A stretch of 64,000 nucleotides of DNA from Blastobasis lacticolella (GCA_905147135.1 LR990049.1:5907428-5971427); one strand, 5' to 3'; shown: positions 43,241 to 56,640, numbered from the stretch's first letter. Program-made: numbers and translations. The notes: generated from the letters alone by a model not told the origin.

Positions 43241-43516
43241 TTGGGGGTTTCCCAATCACCGCGCCTGCTTTTTCCGGTAGACGCATCAATACAACAATAG
43301 GCCGTTTACTCGCAAAAGGGAATGTTTACGGGCACATTGTCGCGGAGTTGTTCTTACCGCGGTGGGGATGCGTGGTCAGGACGCCGGGCCCAACGCGCAG
43401 TGGGTTTTCTGAAGGCTGCGCGCGCGCCGCATGCCAACACCGGCGGCGACCTCGCGCGCTCCTATTAATACCAAGATACCTCGCGTCTACCGATAGTTTA
43501 TCAGATATTCCCGATC
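43241..43516 (+). promoter_or_regulatory. GC-rich putative promoter region of gene 3
   Basis: GC-rich stretch directly above the start codon. GGGGGTTTCCC at 43,243-43,253 matches the shape of Rel/NF-kB sites. A weak tattaata (43,463-43,470) and TCAGA at 43,501 may serve as TATA and initiator, but spacing is long (about 38). Functional role is inferred only. Confidence 0.35.
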
Positions 43517-46500
43517 ATGAAGATCCTCTTATTGACGTTTGTGATCGCCGCGGCGGCCGCGCTGCCTGCGCCGGCGCCGGCTGACGGCTTCGTCTTTCCC
43601 GACGAGAGGCGGCAGAAGAAATTGGAGCCTATTATCACTCCACCAGTGTTGCCTATTCTGGAGCATTTGGAGAGGGATCCTAGCACGTTGCTGCCGAATG
43701 AGACAACTAGGAGATTTCAGGGGAAAGTGAAGCCTCGGTTCGGGTTTGGCGGTGGTTTCAATGTCGCTCCGTCACCTGGAGGTCTCACGGCGAGTGTGAG
43801 CAGCAGTGCCAGTGGTGCAGGATCGAGCCAGTCCGCCTCGCAATCCTTCTCTTTCGGTTTCAACGAGGGATTCAGCGCGTCGCAGTCCGCCAGCCAAGCG
43901 GCGTCTTTCAACGGATTTGGGAGGTCAGTGACTTGTAGAATATTTTTTTTAAGTTTTAACCGAGTCGTAATTTTATTACTGTGCATTTATTTATTTAGCT
44001 TTTGTTTAGGTTGTAGAGGTTGTAGAGGTTGCTAGGTTCGTTTCTTAGCAGAAATTGAAATGATGTATTTGAATAATGTCAGAACGTAAGAACTGTAGGT
44101 CGTAGACCTAGGATGACATTTTTTTTTTATGTCATACGGTAGGCAAACAGGCAAGCGGGCCACCTGATGGAAAGTGGTCACCACTGCCTATAGACATTAG
44201 CAACACCAAGAGTATCGCTAATGCGTTGCCCACCTCTATAACTCGTTGCTCTGGCAGCAAAAAGCAAATGCCACTCCACTGCCAAAGCCACGGTTCCTCA
44301 AATCCCCACCCCATGGAGCACTGGAAACCTTACTCACCGGCAGAAACACAATACTATTTAAAAGACATATTACTAGAGTGATTAAACTGAAAACTGTAGT
44401 GTAGTGTGATATCCGTTATACTTTTTATAGGTTTTTAAAAAACATTCGGGATCTTTCATGGAATACGTTTTGGCAGTTCATAACGAGTTCTTGGTTGGAT
44501 GTACCGAGTCAAATACCGTTGCTACAAAACCTTGGAACTCCAAACTTGAGCATGTTTTAATAAATTTTATGTTATACACATTGATTTTAAACTGCCGGCA
44601 AACAGTCGCTGTGATCAAGTTCAAAAACTTGGAGCAGAATATTTATAAAAGGAAGCAGTTAAACCGGATCGAGATAACATAATGTCAACTTCCATTAACG
44701 GCTTTTAAACACCGTTATCGCCTGAAGCTTCCTTGATTGAGATAATACTAGTATATTTGATAGTACCTACGTAGGTATTTAATATTACTGTGAAAGCCGG
44801 TTTTTATCGGATTGCATTATGTAATGTAATTCTAATAATTTCTCACATACATAGGCTTTTTTTTTTTTAGGCTTCCCTAATGATCGATTTTGCTTTTAAT
44901 GTTTTATTTTAGTATCGTACCTCCATAGGTACTGCCGATAATTAGTGTTACGTCGTTAGTCTTTTGGCAATGTTATCAAACCCAATCCTATAGGTAAATA
45001 AATAAATCAAGGAAAACGAATAAATTAATTATCGGCACTTCTAATAAAAATCAGTATTGATAATTGTTTAGGAGCGTTGGTGGCCGAGTGGTTAAGGTAT
45101 CCGACTTGAAAGCGAGAGGTAGCGGGTTCGAATCCCACTGTGGCCATCTACCTATGACTCTTTTCGAAGTTATGTACATTAGTTAAATGCTACAATGCTT
45201 ACCGTTGCTCTTGCGGTGATAGAAAACATCGTGATGAAACCTGTACCTGTACATTCAGGCCACTGAATGTGTAACCAAGATCCAATCTGGCCATGTTCCC
45301 CTGTTAGCAGGGTCACAGAGGTCAGTCACTCCACTATCATGGTCAAGGCGGACCCCGAGCCCTCGTGCCCGGAAGCACAACCGGCACATTAACGCCAAGA
45401 TAATATTTTTAATTGATTATTGTTTACATTTTTAACATATTCACATGGTAAACGTTCATAATAACGATTATCATTCAAACTATTAAATCTGTAAACTGTG
45501 GGGCGACTAGGTCTAGTCTAGACCCTAGTTTTAAATTTCTCCGGTCACTATCTCAATGAATGGTCTTATGTCCGCTTTATTTATTATAGTATATGATATA
45601 CCCAATCTAATAATAATCAGTTCTAATTAAAAAAGTTGGATCTCTGTAAACAATCAACTTTAAAACTTTAAAAAAGTGATAATGGAACATATTTTAAATC
45701 GGTCTAGTTGCTTTTGAGTTTCTTCAAATACAAATATTTTCTCTTTATAATGTTAGAATATCAGTATATATTTAATCTTCGATATCTCACAAGAACAACT
45801 CTAAAACCTTACAAGAAAAAGAAAACCAACGCAAGCGTACTAGATAACAGACACCTTAGAACTGATAATTTGAGTTATTCAAACTTTGACTTTCGTCCGT
45901 CTTTCATATAATTATTACCGTCAAATACTTGGTCGCCGTCCGAGAAAAACCGGACCGAAGAAGCGGCCTATATATTTATATGAACGTTTGTCCACGCTAC
46001 CCGTCAAAAGAACGGAAGACGGATAAGGTTAGCTGAAAGAAATCCCATTGTGGGATAAGCCCGCCTTTGCAATGTATATTTATTTTCTTTTGTTATTGTT
46101 CTTTATGTAGTTATACGCAATAAAGAGTTTACATACATACATACATACATACGGATCCGGCCACATGGACGCCGTGGATAAATGTCCTAATCAAGATATG
46201 ACATCTTAGGCATTTGTAATCGTTTCACATTATTAAATGTATGCGATCTCAGTATTTCGATAACCGTGTTACAGACATTGCAGAAAGTGGATATATTGCA
46301 GTTACTTTCGCAACATCGATCTAATACAAAACAAGTAGCCACACTTAAAGTAGCCATACAACCTGTCGTTAATTAAGTACAGTGGGCTTTTAAGATGTCC
46401 ACACGTATAACCAGCAAAACAACAACGCTCTGCGATTTTAAACCTTATGAATACATTCGCGTCGCCACTTAGAATTGCAGTGTCAACTAAGAGTTTGGTG

Positions 46501-49500
46501 ATCGATTTTCAATCTTATTCTGATAACGTCTAAGGTAGATATTTGTTTGTGATTTTGTATGAACTTGGTAGACAGTTTTGTCATGCAAATCATGCAATCT
46601 GTTTGGGACCATACGCGTTGTGCAATTGGGCACGCTGTGCATAAGTAAGTACGTTGTCACCTTTGTACGTTCGAATGTAAGGATTATTATCTGAATACTT
46701 ACTTATTTAAGAATTTACATTGGGTAAGAATTCCTAGCAAATCTTTAACTACGTATGGTGAAGACTTGTCAGTATGTTTAACCCGTGACCCTTGGATTTC
46801 ATCCGTGCGCACTTAGGATACCTGTAAAAATTAGACTATCCCACGCGATATTGCATTTTAAACCAAACTTTAATAAATCTTTGAATTATTTTTACAAGTG
46901 ATATAAAATTGTCATAACTGACCCAGGCGGTCATTTGGGAGGAACATAGGGGAGTCTCGTCTGTTTGCAAATTTATAGTGAAATGATAAATTTGGCCGTG
47001 TGGTGTCCGGCAGAGTAGAATAGCACCAACCCCTTACACTCATGGATGTCGTACAAGGCGACTAATGTTTTCGAGGCAAAAGATCAAGAGTCTCCGTAGC
47101 CTGGAAAATGGGCAGCCGCATTTTCCATTGTTTTATTTAAACACTGCGATCTCCAACCCGCCTGCCAAGCGTGGAGATTATGGCAATAACCTCCCCTTTC
47201 GTAGGAGAGGCCCTAAGTCCTGCAGTGAACTGTTACGGGCTCTGATGATGATGATAAATTTGACTGAAATTTAAAATTTACAACAGAGAAGCGCGTTGAT
47301 GTCTTTTGTATGAAAATCTTTCCAAAATGAAACTTAGACTAAGGGTTTAATCGATCAGGCACTACTGTGGAACTCAATCTCAATCTATGACGCATCTGCT
47401 TTCTTGTCTCCATTGTCCTGTCACTTGCACTAGGGATTACTCCTAGCGACTGATAATGCAGTTATGGCCAGTATTGGCCGAGTGATGGACGAGCCAGGTA
47501 TAACGTTTTTTTTTTAAATTTACTTGATGTAGACAAGAGATGTATACATTTCGTGTATGCCTTCGTATAATGAACAAATTATAGCCGTACATTAAAATTA
47601 TATCAATTGGGAGCGTCAGTGGCTGAATAGTTAAGGCATCCGACTCGTTAGCGAGAGGTATCGGGTTCAAATCCCACTGGGGCCAAATACCAATGACTCT
47701 TTTCTGAATTATGTACGTTAGTTGAATGCTAAGCGATGCTCTTATGGCGAGGGAAAAGCTCGTGATAAAACCTGCACATTCAGGCGACTGAATGTGTTAC
47801 CATGATCATGGTCAGGTTTCGCTGGTAGCAGGGTCACGGAGGGCAGATGGCAGTCGCTCTACTGTAATTATCTGATCTGCCAAATCCTGGATCATAGCCA
47901 AGGTGAACCCCGGCCCTACGTGTACGAAAGCACAACCGAGACATTAACTACAAGATGATGTATTTATTTATTTAAATAATACCATCTCTACGCATCCAAA
48001 AGAGAAAGACTCTTTTACATTAGTGGTTGACTCCGGAACTGCCACAAATAAATTGCAGGAATATGAGACTAATTTCTAATTCTACATGTATTTTTTTTTA
48101 AATTGTGGTTACATTAGATCGAAAGTGTCGACGTTGATGTCTAGTCCAAGAAAAAATGGCCAACGGAGACAGTTTCCATTCATATAACTTTAGGTACTTT
48201 GTGGTGTAGGTATGCCATAAATTCACCACCTTAACACGCAATATTATTTAATTATTCGTATTGAGCTAATGCCTATGTATTAGATAAATATTTGCGTATT
48301 TATTTATTTATTTATTTCACAGTCTTACAGCAATGTACATTTGTTTACAAATGTATATAATGTATGTATTAGATTACAGTGAAGTTCCGTTAATTACTTC
48401 TTCCGAGTAATAAATAGATGTACATTTGAATTCCAACTATACTTAGGTACTATGTGAAAGCATTAAAACTTGAGCGTCGGTAGCTTAACTCGTAAGCGAG
48501 AGGTACCGGGTTCGAACCAAAGTGCAGCCTTATGCCAATGATGCTTTTCTTAGTTATGTATAATTACATTAGTTGAATACCAACCGATGCTCTTACAGTA
48601 AGGAAAAAAATCGTAATTAAACCTGGACATTCAGATGACATGATCCAATCTGGTCTGGTTTCTCAGTTACCAGGGTCACGGAGGTCAGATGACATCGCTG
48701 ATCTGCCAAGCCCTGCATAACAGGGACATTAACGCCAAGATGATTATTATTTATTTTGTGTAAAAGCTCTAATCCATGAAACAATGGAATAAATAAGATA
48801 GCAAAAGATATGTCTAACATGAGAGATGGCAATTTCGAGAATATACACATAAAACGCCCTTTACTGGTTTACAGGAAATCCAACAATTTTGTCTAAACAT
48901 AATATCACTTTGTATCATTCTATTCTACCAAACATAGTTTACGCGGGAGCTCAGCATAGATAAATTTTATGCGGAAGAAGTAGCGAGAAAAAGTTTGTCA
49001 TACATGAGCAAAATAATGGAATATTTTACTCTCATCATTTCAGTGGCTTCAGCGGTAGCCAGGCCAGCAGCCAAGCAGCGTCCTTCGGTGGAAGCGGCCT
49101 CTCGGGCTCCGCTGCAGCCTCCCAGGCGGCTGCTTTCGGCGGCGGCGGCGGCGGCGGCGGCAGCCAAAGTGCGTCTTCGGCGTTCGGCTTCAATTCCCTG
49201 GGAGGTTTTCCTTCGGAGGTAATTTTCTTAACTTTTTACGTCTTAGACCATCGTAGTCACTAATAGACATTTAAAAGTATTATCCGGGTTCCAAATAGTA
49301 TGATATTTTGACGTAGTCGTATGCATCTTGGTTACAGACCACGGGCGGCAAGAAATCTTTTAGAATACTTATAAAACTTTTTTAATTTTAATTATTAATT
49401 TTTTATTTATTCGTATGGCGAAAATACAATATTCGAGAAACACATTCAACTACAAATTTAAATTAAGCGAAGTCAGCCATTTAAAATTATATTTATTCAT

Positions 49501-51779
49501 AAAACAGACAAAATGTAAGATTATTTACATTGAAAGAAGAAGAAAAAAAACATAAAAAAACTATTTTAAAATATACTAATACGTTAGGTGACTACATACA
49601 TAGATGAAAAGTTTCTAGTTACAAAAAAAATCAAAGGCAGTCATAAAAATTTTATTACAACTTTTCAAAATACTCTCCATCGATCTCTATAGGTACCTAC
49701 AGGGTTTCATCCGTCTAAACCAAGATTTGAAGCATTGGCTTCTTTAGAGAGGTCCTCGAATTCTCCTCCATATCCTCAGGGCTATCAAATTGAATGCCAC
49801 GGAGTCCTAGTTTTACTTTTGGAAAAAATAAGTCTGATATTGATCTACAAAAATAGAATACTTTTACATATCAATTTTCAAAAATTAATTTTGCTTACAA
49901 CTTATTTTTTTTATGAAAAGGTAATTATTTGCTTAATAATAAAAACTTGACAGTCACACGGAGTTTAGATTATGAAGATTCTTAGTATCGGAATCAATTA
50001 CGAAGGATCGCTTTCTTGCTCGCAGAGCAGAGCCGATGGCCATTGAGATGGACAGCGACACCAGAATTTGCAACATAGAGCTGTCGTCGTGAGGAAATAG
50101 CTATAGTTAAAATTATGGTCAACAAACGGACAGTAATGAGTGACCAAAATCAATAATATCTTCACACCCTTCCATCGATTAAGGTCTATAAACAAAAATT
50201 ATAAGGAAGAAATAATGGTTGGAAGGGATAAACGTGATAAACATTTTTTTTAATTCCTAAAATTGACTACTGTATTTGTCACTGTTCTTTTTGACAATTA
50301 CTTACTTCTGACAATTTAAAAAAACTAGTTCACGACAAAGTCATTCGAAAAGGCCACGACCCTCCGCATTGAGGATAAATGACGCAAGGAGGTGGTGTTT
50401 TACTTTGCCAGTTTGAAGACTCAAATTCACATATTCCGCTGGTCTGGGACACTGGCACAGTTTGTATGAGGCTTTTAGTGTGAAAATAGTATGTTTAAGA
50501 AGTGTTGTATGCTTTACTATTTAGAACTTTACAACACCGTGTGACATAGTCTACGAGCTCTCTAAAAATATCACAGATGAATTTCGTAAATAATGCTCCA
50601 GCTAGCAACTAGAAGCGCTATTTAAATGCGGATTTGGTAATTGTAGTTTTTGTAAACATAAATCAATTTAGGTATAGTTTATGAAATTAGAAATCAATTT
50701 AATCTGCTAATGCAAATGCGTGGTAAAACATACTTTTTGTAGCGTTCAATTTCTCGTTATAGCCTACGTAATTTGTAGGTAACTCAAACAAACATCCTTG
50801 ATGACAGATTTACATTTTATTTTTCATGTATACTACGTCCCAGTTAGACTTAAATTATAGTATGTCGTGTGATTTTATTTCATGGATAAAGCAGACTCCG
50901 TGCATGGTGGCCCAAACTTTCTCCGGGACTTAACGTGACTTTTGATCAACCCTCTACATTCATGCCTAGTAGGGAAAATCGCAAGAAGCGTCAAAATACA
51001 TCGTTATTATATGGATATATCGATGTAAAATCGCTAATCTGGTAGGTTTCCCTGTAATCAAGGTCACATAGGTGATGGCAGCCGCTCTACTGTAATTTCC
51101 TGATATGCCTAAATCCTGGATCATAGTCAAGTGTACCTTAAACCTGTTACGGGAAAAAGCGCTAGGAAGAAAACAATTAAATCGACACATCGGATACTTA
51201 AATAGTTTTTCTGTGTAGCAGAGTTATCTATGTATATAGTAGGTACATTTAGTATGTAGTGAGTGAATTTACTTCTTTCACAAAGTACATTTTTGGATTG
51301 ACCTAGTAGATTTTGGACTTGGAAAAACCAAAGTTATGTGATTCAGCCAGTCGAGACGACAATAAAGTTTTTTTTTAATTGCCAATAGGCTTGCATTTGA
51401 CCTCAACTTACCTGATGGAAAGCGTCTATAAGGCTAATGATGTAGCATGCGTGCCTAGAATATACCTATTCACTCTTGACTTGAAGACCTCTAGGTTATA
51501 CTTATTAGGCGAATACTCCCTCTACATTTTCTTGTTGGCTAAGTCTCGTGGAGTCTCGGCCAACACCTTCTTAAGCTGATATACCTAACACATGTTTGTT
51601 TACAATTCCAGGCGACATTCGGCGAAGGGCTACTAGACGTCAGGCATCGCGGGGCTCCGAACTTCCCGGGATTCCCGTTTCAAGGATTCCCGGGCCGAGG
51701 TCGCAGCGTCGGCGCGGCCGCATTCCGGGGCAAGAGTCGACCCAATGACGATTTCCTGGCAGTCCTCGTCTCGGACTAG
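43517..51779 (+). CDS. Gene 3: secreted Ser/Gly/Ala/Gln-rich silk-like protein (3 exons)
   Basis: Exons 43,517-43,923, 49,044-49,218 and 51,612-51,779; 750 nt, 249 aa. Splice sites AG/GTCAGT, TTTCAG/T, GAG/GTAATT and TTCCAG/G are good and phases (2, 0) agree. A signal peptide (MKILLLTFVIAAAAALPAPA) precedes an acidic/basic N-terminal region with PVLPILEHLERDPSTLLP. From about residue 75 the chain is low complexity: SASQSFSFGFN, SASQAASF and, in exon 2, GSQASSQAASFGG, AAASQAAAF and a run of eight Gly. The repeated S-x-x-SQ-A/S-x-SF-x-G-F pattern crosses the exon 1-2 border. Exon 3 changes to FPGFPFQGFPGRGR and a DDFLAVLVSD end. Composition suggests an extracellular silk, cocoon or cuticle-type protein; I do not recognise a named family. 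Introns of 5.1 and 2.4 kb hold SINEs. Confidence 0.82.
44118..44340. mobile_element. Interspersed repeat in intron 1
   Basis: Starts with a T run and cggtaggcaaacaggcaagc, includes ggccacctgatggaaagtgg and gttgctctggcagcaaaaag. This common lepidopteran repeat recurs in part at 26,640-26,760 (inverse) and, weakly, at 51,378-51,440 and 56,640-56,700. Confidence 0.55.
45071..45403 (+). mobile_element. SINE family A, best full-length copy
   Basis: The 5' head resembles a tRNA with long variable arm: box A-like tggccgagtggttaagg and box B ggttcgaatcc (45,125-45,135). The unrelated body follows (atgactcttttcgaagttat, caggccactgaatgtgtaac) and the 3' end is ggcacattaacgccaagata. RNA polymerase III transcription is expected from the boxes. 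Eight copies or fragments are seen in this window. Confidence 0.82.
47611..47957 (+). mobile_element. SINE family A copy
   Basis: Full-length relative of 45,071 with intact box B-like ggttcaaatcc and the characteristic 3' end (acattaactacaagatgatg). Several substitutions in the tRNA-like head. Confidence 0.78.
48472..48743 (+). mobile_element. SINE family A copy, internally deleted
   Basis: Head shortened (gagcgtcggtagcttaactc then gcgagaggtaccgggttcga), the body is present, and about 60 bp are missing before the 3' end cattaacgccaagatgatt. It lies 300 bp before exon 2 of gene 3. Confidence 0.75.
49219..51611 (+). other. Intron 2 of gene 3
   Basis: A 2.4-kb AT-rich intron. It carries a SINE A fragment at 51,037-51,131 and a partial interspersed repeat at 51,378-51,440. 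No further gene is seen. Confidence 0.65.
51037..51131 (+). mobile_element. SINE family A fragment
   Basis: Matches the middle-to-3' part of the SINE (atctggtaggtttccctg, tcctggatcatagtcaagtg). Both ends are lost. Confidence 0.6.
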
Positions 51780-52201
51780 GCGCTGCTTTAGGATACCATA
51801 GTTTTAGTTTTAGGTTGCAGATGTCCTGACGATGACCGCTTTCCATCAGGTGGATCGTCTGACACACGGTCAGACGGCCTCCCTAGGCTGTAAACAACTA
51901 GCCTAGACTATTTTGTGTGGCTACAATTTTATAACAATACTCGTTGTATATTTCGGCGCAATTATGAACCATCTAGTTCATCCAGACATAAAACATTATA
52001 TTAGTGGACTCGAGGCCCTGATCTACCTCGGCAGACCAGACTCTCGAGTCACTACCAAGACCAACATATGCATGATGTGATATCATCTACTATCATCACA
52101 TCACGCATACAACATCGTCAGACAGTCAGACTTAAAATTTATTTATATGAGACCAAAAACTTTTAAAGAGCATTGGCGTAATTTATTCAAATGGAGTCTA
52201 T

Positions 52202-52207
52202 AATAAA
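52202..52207 (+). terminator. Candidate poly(A) signal of gene 3
   Basis: AATAAA about 420 nt past the stop; it is the first canonical signal after the stop that I see. Confidence 0.35.
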
Positions 52208-52244
52208 AATAAACCAAAAGCTCTCTACTTTATTTCACGCTAGA

Positions 52245-52605
52245 ATTAGACTGCGAGGGCGCAGTAAATATCCTACGTCATCAAGTACAAGAAAAATTCC
52301 ACTTTCTAGCAATAGTAGACGTTTACGAAACTCACAAAACATTTGTTTGCCCGTGCCTGGCCAACCTGCGTATATTTTTACTAAAAAAGCTAAAAAGCGT
52401 ATATTTTTACTTCTAGAATCACACAAGGGGTAGGTAAATACTATCGTTACGAAAAGTCCTTTTTTGTGCCAGAAATCGGTACCCAGGTTGTAAACGATCA
52501 GCGCTACGTTTAGTGGGTCTCCGAAACACTTACTATCACTACAAAGTGGATTTTTTCTTGAATTCGATGATGTAGGATAACTAACGGCGCCCTCACAGGC
52601 CAAAT
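52245..52605. mobile_element. MITE M4 with about 85-bp imperfect inverted repeats
   Basis: Left arm from gcgagggcgcagtaaatatc and right arm to the complement (gataactaacggcgccctca) pair over about 85 bp, including a tcctacgtcatca/tgatgtagga and a ccacttt/aaagtgg block. Non-coding; about 360 bp. Confidence 0.65.
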
Positions 52606-52789
52606 GCTCAAGACACGTGTTAACGCTCAAATGTTTCGTGTGATGTTAAAGTTTAATAAACAGATTTATAGTTGATAAATGATATTATTGCTTTGTAAAT
52701 ATTAGTTTCAACTGTGTTTTTTATTTATTTTTTAGTTAAGGCTTGTCGTGTTAATAAACATAATTACCTATTATTTTGTTTTATGACTA

Positions 52790-53010
52790 TACTAGTGGAC
52801 CCGGCGCGACTTCGTTCGCGTTCACCTATTTTACCCCAAACCTACCCTTTTTTTCTTGCTTATAAACCTTCGTCTAAAAACACTCTATCTATTGTTAAAA
52901 AGCGCATTAACATCTGTTGCGTAGTTTAAAAGATCTAAGCGTACATAGATAGATACATAGGGACAGACGGCAGCAAGCGAACCTGTTTTATACTATATAT
53001 AGATAACTGG
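52790..53010 (+). mobile_element. Interspersed non-coding repeat
   Basis: Begins actagtggacccggcgcgac and ends in ttatactatatatagat, with a gggacagacggcagcaagcg segment. Related in layout to 41,528-41,770. Confidence 0.5.
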
Positions 53011-53509
53011 GTAACATTATATATACGCCGATATTTGCAAAGGTGCCTCGTCTCACAAGCTTATTATGGACCAATAAGGGGGGGTTACGGGGACACCTTC
53101 TCAGGGGCTCAAATCAAGCTCACCTACTACAGAGTAGAAAATCATTCACTCTGCTGACAGACTGCTCTGGCGCATCGAGCTTGTGCGGGTCAGATCTCAG
53201 TTGCAAGTAGAAAGTCAAAACACCACAATTTTTTAATTAAGGATTCTTAGAAATCCGCTGTCAGCAAATCTGTAAGCGTTTTTCTAGGAGAAGAGCAGAC
53301 CCTAGCTAAAAGATTTACCGCTAGCCGCTGAGACGGGATTTCCCGCTAGGATGAGGAGGATTAAGAACCTGGCGATGTAGGTCGAATTCTTAGTCAAGAC
53401 GACAGATTCTGAGGTAGTCAGTTTCTTATTTAGTTAGATTCGGACTAGGTCAGATTCTGATTAGGTAAGTCGTCCATGCTTAAATATTTAAGGATAACTC
53501 AATACAGCA

Positions 53510-53700
53510 TCATATCAGCCGAAAGACCCTCCCCCAAAGATCTTCACAAAGGCCGGTACTGTGCCTTACGCGTCCAGCTGGCTTCTATGATCTTTACAAG
53601 GTTGTCGGTCCACCTTGTAGGAGGCCTACTCACGCTACGTCTTCCGGTACGTGGTCGCCACTCGACAACTATACTGCTCCATCGGCCATCTACGTTACCA
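53510..53700 (-). mobile_element. RTE LINE 3' end fragment
   Basis: Complement of the RTE tail: the block for RRSVSRPPTRWTDNLVKI (about 53,645-53,595) and the tcatatcagccgaaag 3' end. Third minus-strand copy of this family. Confidence 0.68.
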
Positions 53701-53709
53701 GTCAAATTT

Positions 53710-56640
53710 TGACTAAAGGGATAAAATTAAATGTAATACGCAGGTTATAATAAAGTAGGGTATCCGTACTATAAAAGGACATAAAATACCACCAAAAATA
53801 TGTAAAATCAGTTCGCTAAACTGAACAGACTCAGTTTTTACTGTTTAAAGATCTCCTAAAGCCTCCAAGCCTCTATATAAGTTCAATAACTTATTTTTTG
53901 GTTAGAATAATTGTTTTATTAGTAAGAACGATCATTCATAGTGCATCGCTGACGTTAGCTGCGAGCGTGTACTTAAGTCAAGTATATATACTATTCTTTG
54001 TTGTTGACGTGTCTAGCTTCGTCCGACAGACGGTCGGTCGAGCACTGAATCCAGCGTAATGTATCATGCAAAAGTTCTATGAAACGTTCAAAAAATAACT
54101 TGTGACTAAAATGAAGCGTTTGTAGAGTTAGGAGCTTAGCCCTTCATGAAATCTGAAACATATTAACAGTGATGAAAGCATTATGAGCTTGCGAGGCTAT
54201 AGGCAAACCAAGTTTTGGTGAGATTACATTGTCCTTTGTTACAGAGTTTTATTACTTCATTGCTTCTAGCTCCTAAAATAAAAATGTTAGCATTTTCTCT
54301 GAACACATAAATTGCTAATAGGTTTTCTACATAGCTTTTGAGGAGGCGCAAAAACTGCATATAAGCCAGCCAGCGGCGGCGAGTAAAAGCATCTTAATCA
54401 ACATAATTTCCGAGGGCCATAAGACATGAAACATTTATTAGATACATTGCCAACCACACGTTATATTGTGATCTGAAACACGTGACACGATGTCGCTTAG
54501 TTGCCTAGAAGAAAACTGTAAAAAAAATTCGGTTCCCTCTTGTAACAATAACTTATCGGACTGGCAATGTACATGTAAAGAAAATATGACAGTTGCAGCG
54601 ATAACTAAAAACGAATTAAAGAGAATGTATGTACTTACTATACATTGTGATAAAAGTGTGTTTCACACGTGTCATACACACGCGTTTCTTGCGACGTTCT
54701 TCATAACTTCTGCGAGGAAACAAACAGACAGTATTGTTATAATTACTAACACAGCGAAAATGTTAACCTTTTTACTTTGAAATTGGCAAATAGTTAATCT
54801 ACATTGACAAACAGCAAAAAAGAATTGTACGGAAAATGGCTCGCAGTTTTCTTATTCTTCGCGCGCAGGTGCCAGCTCAAGGGCGCGAATGGAAGAATCA
54901 ACATACAGCCTATATTAAAAATGTAATAAAACGAATATTTTCGTATTTATAACTTATCATATTACGAATGTAAATAACTTGATACTTAAATACAAATCTT
55001 AACTCCCGTTTAATTATGAAACGATACATTTTTACGAAAATCTGACATATCACAGATACAGATATTGGTTGCTAAATCACGGTTACAAAATTTCATTGGC
55101 TATGATAGATTAGTATGGAAACTAGGATCAAATTTCATTTGTATGGAGCCCGCCTTCTTTCCGTAATTGACCAATATTATATATCTGATTCACCATACGT
55201 CTCATCAATAATTGTAACAAAAGGCGGAAACACAAGTGCCAATACTGTGAGAATTGAGCCTTTATCCTTCCAACTGGAATATAAAACGCAACATTGTAAT
55301 GCGATATCATTTGATCGTCGATTTTATCGATGACTAGTTTATTGTTTTGTCCCAGATCACAATATCGACGTCAACTTCTCAATAGTACTTAGAATGTAAA
55401 ACCAATTGTGTAATTCTGGAAAAAAAAAACCACAAGCCAACGACTTGTTGTCATGTAACAGCAATAAAACATTGTATGCGATCCTGGCCTTACCAATGAC
55501 TCATGGAGATATGAAGAGTGGACCACTAGATTATAAATGAACTTTAAGTACAATGAGCGTCAAATGTGGCTGGATTGGAACCAATTGCAATAATACTTGC
55601 TTTACATGAAGAGCAAAAATGTTTTTATTTGTAATCTAAAAAATAATATTATACACATGATAGTTTGTCAGTTTGAATGGATATTTATTACTCTTTCACG
55701 CAAAAACTACTGAATGGATTTTGATCACCTTCTCAAAAATCCTCACTCAATATAAATATACATAAGAAGACTCTAATTTCCTTGATCAACACAACTCAGT
55801 ATTGAAAATTAATTATTTGCGTGTGATGGTGGTGGGGATAATAAAACGTTTTTTTACTCGGATGTATTTATTTGTCTAGTGGGGATTTTTCGAAAAAAAA
55901 AACTTACAATCCCCACTGATGAGAATTTGTCGGTGGGGATTTCTGGAATAAACCAAAAGAAGAAAAGAAGAATATTGTTATTCAAAGCTTTCTGGAGCTA
56001 CTTTTGACGCTGACTACACCTGAGCAACTGCATTTTTTGGGCATAATTTTGCAGCATGTATGAATGTTTGGACTATAGGCCAAAGTTGGCAATGAAGGGT
56101 TTATTCATGGTTTATTCTACACATTTCCTTCAAAGTTTTGGTTTTAATACTAAGCCAGTTAATACTAAGCAAAATCCACGTCGAATCAGTCTTAACATAC
56201 ATCTAGGTTTCTTATTATTATTACCTAGTATTCGTATATTTTACAAGGTTAAAGAACAGGCTTTATATTCGCTCGAAGCACCAGCTTATTAAAACAAGCA
56301 TCACGTATCGCAAAATAACCTAGACTTCTCAAAGGCACGTGTCGTCATAAATGTACGAGATTAGATGCAAGGTGAAAATTAAGATAATGTCAACGATTTA
56401 AAATAGACAAGTCAACCAATATTAAAATTTCTACGAAAATGTCAAAACCTATCGTAATAAGTTTCAACTTCCCCATGCTTTTCGCTTCCGAAATGTAATA
56501 GATATCTTATTGTTCAACATGTTGAGCGGCGTGCGTATTCATTTTTCTATTGTCATAAATTCGCTGGCGCTCAACCAACAAAATACAACGATCCGAAAGT
56601 TTACCGCAAGCAAAGCTCCATTACCTAAACGTTCTTATTT
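53710..56640. other. Long stretch without a supported gene
   Basis: AT-rich. A TATA-like agtatatatact lies at 53,980. An open frame at 54,490-54,780 (96 codons, seven or so Cys) has no signal peptide, recognisable domain or splice partner. 55,860-55,945 contains three copies of a gtggggat motif, two of them inverted. None amounts to a gene I can support. Confidence 0.45.

Larger units (their letters stand above)
43924..49043 (+). other. Intron 1 of gene 3
   Basis: A 5.1-kb intron with an interspersed repeat (44,118-44,340), three SINE A copies, a LINE tail (46,050-46,150, ending in an acat microsatellite) and a LINE 3' fragment (47,130-47,270). The remaining parts, including 44,341-45,070 and 46,150-47,060, show nothing coding. 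Confidence 0.7.

Noticed and set aside
45071..45140. Apparent tRNA gene (boxes A and B, CCA-less)
   Set aside because: The same head followed by the same non-tRNA body occurs at several places in the window, so it is the head of a SINE.
48967..49222. Alanine-rich frames on both strands near exon 2 of gene 3
   Set aside because: Off-frame readings of the GGC-rich exon; the gly/ser frame fits the splice sites and exon 1.
54490..54780. 96-codon open frame with several cysteines
   Set aside because: No signal peptide, recognised domain, regular cysteine spacing, promoter or splice partner; length is within chance for this composition.
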